A program made the translations under genes and the position numbers. Below are positions 36,883-46,000 of a DNA stretch of 64,000 nucleotides, one piece after another. A model generated the notes under the pieces. The model was given only the letters and a program-made list of their open reading frames with translations. It was not told where the DNA came from and made no database searches. Within the stretch, counting starts at the first letter, position 1. The number at the start of each line of letters is the position of its first letter. The stretch is from Paraphysoderma sedebokerense. Its lineage: Eukaryota; Blastocladiomycota; Physodermatomycetes; Physodermatales; Physodermataceae. Where the stretch lies: the NCBI GenBank assembly GCA_025602915.1, contig JAHLJZ010000018.1:310001-374000 (forward strand). Reading direction: 5' to 3'.

Positions 36883-38179
36883 ATGCAACCTCTGCGCTAT
36901 TCCCCTTTCGTCGGGCCAAACCATCTACAGACAAATTCCAGAGTGACTGACAGATGGCTGGAGATTTTTGATGATCTAAACCGACAGGCCATTGAATTGT
37001 CTAACTCAGAAATTGATAAAGAGAATGCGGTGATTTTGCTGCAAAAAGCTGTACTTCATGAGGCTGTTAATTCTGTTCGTCCTTCGACTTCAGCTTCCAC
37101 CCCAGTATTCATTAGGGGTCTCTTGTTCGTTTTCTTTCCATATCATGAGACCGTTTACTAAAAGTTTTCCATTTAGACTCACCCCTAGATCGGCTTATCG
37201 GGACGTTGACCCAAAGCTGGGATGATCAGGCGAAACTCGATGAATTGCGGAATGCTGTCGATTCTTGCGTTTGTTTATCCCAAGACGGAAGAAAGCTAGA
37301 GTACAATGACGCCAAAACTGACAGATGGCTGGAGATATTTGATGAGCTAAACCGACATTTCATCGAATTGCCCAACTCCGAAGTCGATAAAAAGAATGCG
37401 GTAATTTTGCAGCAAAAAGCTGTACTCAATGAAGCTGTTGATTCCTTTCGTTCAACTTTAACATCAATTCAAACATTTACTAGAGGTCTCGCTCCATTTT
37501 TTACGATACCATCAGACTTTCTACTAAAGAATTTTCTTTTTGACTCATCCCGTGATCAAATCATCGGGATGTTGAAGCCAAGCTGGGATGATCAGACGAA
37601 ACTCGATAATTTTCGAAATGTCGTCGATTCTTGTGTTTGGTTATCCCAAGAAAGCAAGGACGATATAATTGAGAACAATAAGGGCAGGTTCCTCTCGGTT
37701 GCAAAATACATGGGGGGGGGGGACGTTTTTGGAATATATAGTCAACTACAGTGATTGTACAGTGAAATACAGTTTGTAAACTTTGAACGTTTCCTTCTTT
37801 ATCTTAATGTCGACCAGCTAACAAGTATAATACTTCGCCTTCCGTGTCTACAGTAGGTCGAGGAGCTTTAATTGAATATTTAGCCTGCATCGTTGATAAG
37901 GGGTTATGGGAATGCTTCTATGTTAGCCAATCTGCAGATGAGGAAGGGAACAATCGAGTCTTCATGCAGATTGACGACGATATCTGCAACAAGAATTGGA
38001 AGGATATCGAAGAATGTATCAACGATGTGATTTTGTCAGATTTGCTAGGAGATGACGTTTACCTTTTGAGCGGTGACGAGAATGACGCTGCATACTTGAG
38101 GGAAGCAGACAGAGATCCCATCAAATGGGATAAAGTTGGAAAATACGGGGAATTCATCTCAAATATCAATAGTCTGTAA
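36883..38179 (+). CDS. Unrecognised protein with two tandemly duplicated units
   Basis: I do not recognise a family. Two diverged copies of a unit of about 350-370 bp lie at about 36940-37285 and 37311-37655. Each unit contains DRWLEIFD(D/E)LNR, (K/E)NAVIL(L/Q)QKAVL(H/N)EAV and SWDDQ(A/T)KLD..RN.VDSCV.LSQ. The second unit is fully open. The first has either a short intron or decay in its middle (about 37110-37175). After a run of 11 G (37712-37722) the frame ends at IYSQLQ-stop. A following open segment (37844-38179, VGRGALIEYLACIVDKGLWE to FISNINSL) may be a second exon or a separate gene. The predicted protein is hydrophilic and helical. The start at 36883 is provisional. The gene lies in the accessory island, which hints at a young or lineage-specific gene. 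Confidence 0.45.
36940..37655 (+). repeat. Two-copy tandem repeat, unit about 350-370 bp
   Basis: Copies at about 36940-37285 and 37311-37655 keep order and spacing, with shared stretches such as GACAGATGGCTGGAGAT and AAGCTGGGATGATCAG. Most differences in the coding parts are substitutions. It marks an internal duplication of the host gene. Confidence 0.7.
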
Positions 38180-38205
38180 CTACAAATGCCAATAATATTG
38201 TGTTA

Positions 38206-38467
38206 TTATGTGCAGTCCTCGACCCGGAAGTACTGCCAGGATGATATCATTACATTCTTGCCCTGTTTAATACAATCCAGAATACATTCCAACTTCTCAA
38301 TATTCTTGTAAGCCTTAACTAACTCTGCACCCAACACTCTGGTAATAGTAACTCTATATACATCATGAGCTATGGTATTTCGTACTTGCCGAATTCTATC
38401 CAATAGGTTAAGTACAATCGGCGGGGCAGTGTAGACTTGATTCCAATCGAAATCAGTCTTACTCCTA
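38206..38467 (-). CDS. Small open segment with HEPN-like RNTIAH motif
   Basis: Minus-strand open frame that follows a possible TAG acceptor near 38468 and ends with TGA at 38206. It contains VYTAPPIVLNLLDRIRQVRN followed by TIAHDVYRV. R-N-T-I-A-H fits the R-x4-H catalytic motif of HEPN RNases, set in a helix as expected, but HEPN domains are about 110 residues and only about 85 are visible here. No start codon with context is evident, so this may be one exon or a remnant. It is converging with the unknown gene upstream. Confidence 0.25.
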
Positions 38468-38582
38468 TTGTCCTATACTTATTATCGACGAAATCAGTCT
38501 CCTTTCAATATAATCGGTTGACCATGATTGTGAATCATCAATATTGAATTTGGCACGACTTTGGCCGCCTGCCATTACCCTA

Positions 38583-40293
38583 CTGTTGCAAATACCTCCC
38601 TGATTTCGTGGATGATTCTAGCATTACGTTCTCCATCGAACGGTGCTCGGGCAGTAGGGTAGTTGGCGTAATTGAAATTAAAAACTTCTTTGCGTCGTCA
38701 ATTGACACCGAACAATTCATTAAACTGATGCATATAAACGCTGTCCGTCTGCACGGATTGCCTGAAATATTCTCAATGACAGAGGGTCCCATTTTACTTC
38801 ATTACAATGGAGAGATCATTGGCGTACGTTAGGAACTGTAATATATTGGGTAGAATTTTAGGCGGAAACCACGGAAACAGGAATGTATTGGAGAATACAA
38901 AACAGATTTACTAATGTTGAGACTAATTCAGAGTTGCTACAAGACTAATTATGCTACAAGATATTGGTGACGAGAAATCTGAAATATTACATGTATCACA
39001 TCAAATTAGTATCAATGAACGCTTGTTGATGTGCGATACACACGTCTTTAACTTTAACCTGGCGTAACAATAAGAAACCACATATTATTTTTACGCCCGG
39101 AGTAACACTAAGTCTTACTTCAGCCTACCATCCTCAATCAGATGGAATGATCGAAAGAAACAATCAAACAGTTGAAAATTATCTTAAAACACATCTGGAT
39201 TATGATATGCAGAATTGGGTTGAATTACTCCCCAGTGCCGCATTTGCTTTTAATACACTATCCACTCTTCGACTGGATTTAGTTCCTTTTATCTTAACTT
39301 TGGATATCATCCAAGAAGCATTCCTGAAGTCCCGGCTAAACGACCGCATTTTCCAAAAGGCTATCAACATGCTGTTGAAATTACTCAAGTTCATGCGGAA
39401 GCAAAAGCCAAAATGGTCGAACAACGTCATAATAGCAAACGTTTCGCCGATAGACTTCGCTCTAAAGCTCCCGTATTTAAGTCTGGAGATACAGTCTTTA
39501 TTGATTTTAGAAAATATAAAACAACTCGTCCTATCCCCAAGTTTGATTATGCTTACAACGGACCTCTTGAAATTATCTCTCAAATTATTCCTGAATTACA
39601 AGATCAAATTGCCTGACGATCTTAAGATTCACAATGTCTTTCGTGTTTCCTCGTTAAAACGCGCCAAAGAATCTACTAATCCGGGTCGACATCTTGCTGA
39701 ACCCCAACCAGTGGTCGTCGAAGATCATTTTGAATATGAGGTTGAAGAGATTTTAGATGCTCGTAAACGTGGAAACAAAATTGAATATTTTGTTCATTGG
39801 TGTCGCACTACTGAACAATCTTGGGTGTCACACGATGACACTAATTGTGATGAATTACTTAAGGAATTCTATTCCCGTCATCCTGAAAAACCTGGTTACG
39901 CTAGGTTCAAACCACGCCAAAAGCGAAAGACTTAATAAGTTTGTCTTACTTAATTAAGACCTTTGGAAAGGGAGAATGTCACGCCATAGTTAGGTCAAAA
40001 TGACGACATCAATATTTAGCAATAATAAGGACATTTACATTTGTAGCAGAAGTAGTTTTAGATGTAGCTTAGATCGAAATATATAGTATTAATATTAGTT
40101 CATAGTTACATCCCTTGTCTCATTAGTTTAGTGCTTTCAAGTTTGAGCTTTATAAAAGGAGTGAAGTTCACCCAGTGAACTTCACGAGAATAATAGCTTT
40201 GCAATAAAGATTATTATTCCGAACATCAAATCCTTTGCCAGGAACTTGCAGTTTGTGACTCCACTTCCGCGGAGTGCATTTATATTTATAACA
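38583..40293 (+). mobile_element. Fossil Ty3/Gypsy LTR retroelement, 3' part only
   Basis: Only the 3' portion of a Ty3/Gypsy (Metaviridae-type) element remains. Integrase core similarity is seen near 38.6-38.85 kb (MHINAVRLHGLPE) and near 39.11-39.25 kb (TSAYHPQSDGMIERNNQ). A chromodomain follows (EVEEILDARKRGNKIEYFVH, then SWVSHDDTNCDEL), ending near 39.93 kb. A purine-rich tract precedes a likely 3' LTR. The gag, protease, reverse transcriptase and 5' LTR were not found. The element is broken, with several breaks, and looks old; the chromodomain part is best preserved. Confidence 0.75.
39977..40293 (+). repeat. Likely 3' LTR of the Ty3/Gypsy fossil
   Basis: Starts TGTCACGCC directly after a purine-rich tract (AAAGGGAGAA) and ends at TATAACA, giving about 317 bp. 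It contains a TATA-like TTTATAAAAGG and an AATAAA signal, as LTRs do. The right boundary is inferred from the terminal CA, since no second LTR is present for comparison. Confidence 0.5.
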
Positions 40294-40812
40294 CCGATGT
40301 CGATAACAAGTAATTCGATTCTGTTTTTGAATTGAATTCTCAGGGCCCACAAGCCTGGCGATTCTATTGACCGAGAATGGCATCCATCCAGTAGACATTC
40401 CATCAGACATTCCGCCAAGTAGGCTTATGTAAATGACACTATAAAAGTAATACGCAGGCAAGGAAGACGAAAGACAATTGACTCAACTGAACCGCAATGT
40501 AAATAATGTACACAAATTAGACAGATCTGAGGCTACACGGGCGGCGGGCTTCACTTCACTTAACAGACTTACAATGAGGATATATATATATTCAAGGGAA
40601 ATAACCCGAGGATACATGTCCATCCTTAAGCAACAATCCGAGTATTTTCAATCTACAAGAATTTTCCATCTACCAAGCCATTGCCTAGGTACTAATGAAT
40701 TTAGATTGTCAAAGTTCGGAGGTGGTCGAGCTACCAACGAGCTAACAACATTTGAACTCTGTGATTCTTCAATGCAAGGGACCGCAATCTCGTCGATGGA
40801 TTTAAAACAATC

Positions 40813-41132
40813 ATATCGACCGTCCAGGACCATCTAATGACGCGACCGCAAGGAGGAAACTACGCGAAATTTCAATGCAAGCATATATTCAGTCGCTAGA
40901 CGCTGAGATTGTCTAGAAAGCATTACGACGAACTTGATGAGACTTTCAGTACGATTACTTATTTGCGAATGGAGCAAAGAGAAACCATTTCACGAAGAAT
41001 GTCACAAGCGGCGACTCCGTAGAGCTAGGAATTCACACAAATCGATTGGAAGGTGAGCAAACCAATGAACTTGCAAGATTTGCAGAAAGTCGCAACTTCA
41101 TTGGCTCCGATGCGAAACCTCTGAATTAACTG
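40813..41132 (+). pseudogene. Coding-like debris, family not assigned
   Basis: Stretches here have protein-like composition (Arg/Glu-rich, helical; for example ARRKLREISMQAYIQSLD and LGIHTNRLEGEQTNELARF), but they are not held in one continuous frame. It lies between the retroelement fossil and the next gene. It could be the remains of a host gene, of an element, or an unresolved exon set. Confidence 0.3.
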
Positions 41133-41149
41133 ACATTCACTGTGTACGA

Positions 41150-41947
41150 ATGCCGACCAAAATTTCCCCATCTAAAGGCACTATGACGTTATTAGACATT
41201 GATGAAATTCTTTTGAAATGCAAACTTTCGGCAGTAGTTCATGTTTCCCACAGACCAGTTTACGTCGTCATTTTCCACCAACCTTCGTCTGTAAGGAAAG
41301 GGTCTTTTTTTAACGGTTGGGAACCAAGTCGTCTGGGACATTGGGGACTCCTTGTGAATGACATGTTGTACCATATGGTGTACAGAATGAATGACGAGAG
41401 AGAAAGAGTCGGGGCAGAATTTCGGATCGAGAGTTGGGTTGATGAAGGTGAACAAGGCGATGCTCTTGTTAGGCAGATTGGGATCACTTCTTTGGGTTTG
41501 GGTGCAGTTATTGCCATTGGTAATTTCTATGACTTTAAACTCGTTGAATTGATGTTTAAAACAACATGTTATTCCAGGGACACAATTGACTGCTGCCTTT
41601 GGTTCACATTCGAACATTCAGCAAAACTCCAGCATTTTTGCCAAACTTTTAACTAAACTTGTATGTAACGTGGAGTATAATGAAGCGGATGCAGAAGAAT
41701 TGAGTTCTCAGATCGATTCGGTGTGTATGTTTTCGTGGGACGTATTTTCTGTAATTGAAGCTAACGTTGTTTGAAATTGTTCACAGACACTGTTTGCTTT
41801 TCCAACGGTTGATGATCCATTCACAAAGAACTCTTTGAATAGCAGTTTTCAACAGAAAACGTCCGAAGGGAGCCATCTCGCTCAAGAAACGGACAAATGG
41901 TCAGAATTTTCCCTGACCAATTGGTTCCGCAATTTATTACGTGGTTA
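41150..41947 (+). CDS. Unassigned protein with RLGHWGLLV motif
   Basis: Three exons join in frame: from 41150 to about 41520, about 41579-41718, and about 41787-41947 (roughly 223 aa). The first exon has HVSHRPVYVVIFHQPSSVRK, then RLGHWGLLVNDMLYHMVYRM, a His-Trp-Gly-x-x-Val pattern followed by a Tyr-His. Such a pattern recalls the first catalytic box of NlpC/P60-, LRAT- or PPPDE-like thiol-hydrolase folds, but the second (Cys) box is not evident, so this is a weak suggestion. The C-terminus is polar and ends NWFRNLLRG. Both introns have GT...AG ends and restore frame, which supports a real gene. I do not name a function. Confidence 0.55.
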
Positions 41948-43157
41948 AGATTGTAATGGAACGGGACGGGACCGAATATACAGCAGTATCTTGGTCAGAT
42001 TACACCCCAATCGCATTTCACCCTTTTTTGTTCAAGGGAACATATTTTTGAACATTTCCCAAAGTGATTGCCAATACCAAGGTAATGGGGTTGTTATGTA
42101 CAATTCTTGCAGGCCTCTCCAATGCTGAATAACTACCCTACCGTTGAACAAAACTTGTTTATAGATGCATCGTCATATTTTAATCCATCTTTTACCTCAA
42201 ACAACATTGGCGATGCTTATACAGACTATCGTTGACAATATATATGTAGTTCTATCGTATTTGTGTATTATTTAAGTATATTCAGCAATAACCGCTAGTA
42301 CTATGATTTCATTAAATAGTATTATTATTAAAATAATTAAATCAGATTATTTCGGCTTATTCCAGATTATCTGAATTCGTGAAAATTCCCATCTAGATAA
42401 TCCTGGATTATCCTTAGACAAATTTGTTGAAACCAAAGGTGCGCAATCATAGTAGGCGATTCTTGATCAATCGATTATTCGATCAAATTGCCGGGGGATT
42501 CATGTTTAGACGGCAAAAATATGTTACAGTAAAATATATACAGGAACTAAGTTTATAAAGACACGGACAGAACTTTTTTACATAATTACATATCACATGG
42601 CTACTTTTATCGAGAGTATCACTGGTTATTCAGGATTTATTTTAGAATGTCTAATTGAAGGCGGGGCAGGTCTATTTTTAGATCTGTTAACTGTGAAAAG
42701 ATCTATTATTCTTTAAACTTCAGTTTTGGCACATTGAGGACAATAAGGAATGCATACAAACCATGGATCTCGATTTTGACGGAATCTAAAGACTCATCTA
42801 CATATGTATCGCCATTCTGTGGAGCTCTCGGGTTTCGATCCTCGGCAATATTTGAAGTTGACACAGATTAATGTCACCATCTTTAATTAATTTGATAGTG
42901 CTCCATTGAAAATCTGCCATGGTTCCTAAACTTAAATCAAGCAAGAGCGTCCGCAGTTCTGAGAGCGGAAACGAGAGCTGGTTTATTATGAGAATACTAT
43001 ATGCGATCACGATGAATCAATCAGCCATACAAACAATTGATAAGGGTAGATTGTACGAATCACATAGTCCTGTTATAATTTTATCTTTATTTAGAATGCA
43101 TATACTATGTTAGGTATTAAAATCGGATGATTGTTTTCCAATGTAAAATCAATAATA
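41948..43157. other. Gene-poor AT-rich region
   Basis: About 1.2 kb without a supported gene. Around 42340-42415 several copies of GATTAT/ATAATC cluster (CCAGATTATC, TAGATAATCC, GGATTATCC) and could form imperfect hairpins. No exon, RNA gene or intact repeat is recognised. Confidence 0.4.
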
Positions 43158-43410
43158 TTATTTCTGACACCAAGACATCAAGGATGAACAAAACATTGAC
43201 TAAATTATGTGCATCTGAAATATTAAATAGTATTGACAAACCACATATTTATCTTGAAAACCATTCAATCTAATTTAACATAAACCCCGTCTCTCATTGG
43301 TATGACAGGTATCCCTAAAATAACTTAGAATTGTAGACTCTTTAATCTAATTTTTCCATCACTCTGCTATTCACGACTTTCTGGATTGTCCCTGCTGTTG
43401 CAGATTCGCC
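43158..43410. repeat. Second copy of the direct repeat that flanks the island
   Basis: Matches 36427-36775 in the same orientation, best over AAGACATCAAGGATGAACAA and flanks, then in a diverged manner through the stomatin stop codon. This is probably the source copy, because it sits at the 3' end of the complete stomatin gene. Confidence 0.6.
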
Positions 43411-45302
43411 GTCCACGGGAAGAAAAACGACCTTACAGTCGTGCGTTTTCGCCTATTGTCATACAGGAAGACGAGTTAGAGATTGTATTGAGGGTGCAAA
43501 TGAAGGAGAAAGAAAACAAGTGGGGGGAAACTAGTGTTACCATTGTGGCGAGGACGTCCAGATATCGGATTTGCATGGCGGCGGGGGTATTCAAAATGTC
43601 TGATAGCAGCGAAAAGAGATAACAACAGTTAACCACGGTTTTAAGGGCCAAAAAAAATTGGATTTCCACCGTAATCTCGGATTTTCAGAATTTCGATCGA
43701 GATGATTCTCAACTACAGATTTAAAAGTAAATCGCAAATACAAACCGGAGGCTTCTCTCATCAATTTTGCAGCCGAAACTTCAGCTTCTGCCGCGATGAC
43801 TTTAGATTCACCGACTCTTTTCTGTTTAGCAGCAGCAGCCAGGTTATCCAAAAGATCTTGAGAAAATTGAATATCTTTGATGAGAATCGCTTCAATCTGT
43901 CCAGCAATTCGATGTCAAATGGAAATCAATCGTTGAATTGGGATATGACAATACGATAATATATTAGGGTTTTAAATCAGAAAAATTAATATAGAAGAAA
44001 ATAGAAATACCCTTATGCCCCAGGTCCTAGCTGGTTCGGCAATAATTTCTGAAATTTCGTGTGAAATCGTTTCACGGTTTTCAATGACATCTTGAAGAAG
44101 TCGACCTCCAATAATTTGACGAAGGGTTGCTATGGTTTATATGATCCAGTTTAGTACAATGATGAGACACGTAAAGTCATGATATAGCCATTGAAGCTTA
44201 CTTTGAGTACGTTCGATCAAGGCAGTACGGACATTGGAAACGAGGTAAGTTGCAGTGTAGGGCTCAACTATTGTGTATCAAACATATGTTAATTCAAGCA
44301 TTGCACGAAGTGAAATCCAATGATGCAATTAACGCACTGATTTGCCTATTCAGAAAAGATAAATAAACCTGTCAGAAGGAAAGTCATCGTTGCAAGGTCA
44401 TTGCTATTAAAAAAGTTTTGCATGACGCACCAGTAAACGACTGAATCGATATAAATCGCGACGTTGTCTTTTGTCAGGACGACTTGCTTTTTAATATCTT
44501 CAACTTGAATCTTGACATCGACTGACGAAAGGGAAATGGCGAGTTGTTAATGGCTTAATGCTGATAAGGAGGGAGGAATTTGACGTTGACTGGTCAACGG
44601 AAAGAGTTTCTTACCAGTTCGGAGGGTTTCAGTCATGAGATTGATTTGATGCAGACCTATTCAAATAGCGATTTTGGGTAAGAGGTTTCGTCTGGGCAAA
44701 AGAGATTGTATTATGTTTACCTGGATCGACTAGCTTGTAACATTTCCCAAACTTGGCTATGAGACCGATGGAGCCCTGAGTGACAGTTCTGTAGGGGTTC
44801 GTACAACACTATTTTTGGAATTTGACAGGCAGAAAGTGGAGGTACGACAAAATTTTCAGTTTAGTCATTTAGTCAAAATTAAGTGACCTGATTGGCAACA
44901 AGGAAGAAATGTAAGGTTACTCACACAAATAGGAATGGATCCAAAGAAACCAAAGCAGTCGCCGATGGCGGTCATCATGCCTACATTGGTAGTATAGAGT
45001 TAGAGGCAGCCGGTGGCAATGAAAGGTATTCATATGAATATTGATGAAAGTGGTAAGGGGGATTGTGACGGAGAAGAATCCGAAATGACAAAAATGCAAA
45101 ATCGTACTTTCGTAGATTCCATGATGTGGAATGGACACCTATACAAAAAGTGAATGTTGCATGGAAATGAGTATGGACATCGTCCTGTTGATAGATATTT
45201 TGGATACATCAGAGTACATACAGGCAAAGTCTGGGCGAAGGAGGCCTGCAAGTTGGGTTTTCGTACAGCTTGGGGCTGTTCCATCAGCGGTCTGTTGTCC
45301 AT
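43342..45302 (-). CDS. Stomatin / band 7 (SPFH) family protein
   Basis: Membrane scaffold of the stomatin class. About ten small exons read in order: MDNRPLMEQPQAVRKPNLQA; VSIPHHGIYESMMTAIGDCF; GFFGSIPIC; CCTNPYRTVTQGSIGLIAKF; GKCYKLVDPG; LHQINLMTETLR; TVDVKIQVEDIKKQVVLTKD; NVAIYIDSVVYW; LRQIIGGRLLQDVIENRETI; SEIIAEPARTWGIR; IEAILIKDIQFSQDL; AAAAKQKRVGESKVIAAEAE; DILNTPAAMQIRYLDVLATM; and KVVFLPVDGESATAG, ending KVVNSRVMEKLD. The SPFH core and the C-terminal helix and oligomerisation segment are complete. Cysteines next to the hydrophobic hairpin (CFGFFGSIPICCC) are likely palmitoylation sites. The start at 45302 gives the family-typical N-terminus. The 3' end is duplicated 6.7 kb away. Confidence 0.9.
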
Positions 45303-46000
45303 GTATGATTTGGAGGGATTAGAGGGTGCGGGGATGTCAGTTGGCAAGAGGTCTGTAGTAGTGGTAGCAGTGTGTGTAGTAAATAATACTACTGATAATA
45401 AGAAGAGATGTGGAGTGGGGTGCGATTAACGTAGCTCAAGTGGTCAAGTGGGAGATATATCACTCGAGGACAACACTCTCAGCGCGGCACTGGGGATTGA
45501 CTGTTAATGAAGGTGGACTCATTCTGCAGCTTGTATTCATGGATCATACACGACACCATTGGTTGCCATATAAATGGTGGCTTTATTACTGTGTGCTGCG
45601 GGGATATGGAATCGGGTTGCGGCAGAGACACTGTATATTAATATACAGCAGAGACTAAAGAGGGAATACCTGACGGACGCGTGAGTGAACGAGGACAAAC
45701 GACGCGTTCCTTTGAATGCTGTTCAGTTGTTGTCGCATATGCACACATCCGTCTCTGATATTTGCACAGAGTATTATGCTATATTATTATTGAGTAATAT
45801 ACAATCGCTGGCAGTAATACTCACTCCCTCGCAATCTCCCCCGCCAAACACTCCCCTCAATTCATGAACCATCTCCTCCTCTCGGCAATACTCCCCGCTG
45901 TCCTTGTCTCCTCCTTCAAATCCCTATCCGTAACTATCCTCATTCATCCTATTCTCCATGACTAGCTTAATAACCTACTCTTTACCAGAATTCTATCAAC
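45303..46000. other. Divergent intergenic region stomatin / BUB2
   Basis: About 700 bp between divergent genes. Short open frames occur on both strands but none has family similarity or a splice pattern I can support. The first stomatin exon could extend a little further upstream. Confidence 0.4.

Noticed and set aside
37712-37722. Run of 11 G as a possible structured element
   Set aside because: A single homopolymer cannot form a quadruplex alone and may be an assembly or slippage artefact; it may affect the local reading frame of the unknown gene.
40168-40837. Frames of 60-120 codons just after the LTR
   Set aside because: No family features; partly inside the LTR and partly in low-information sequence.
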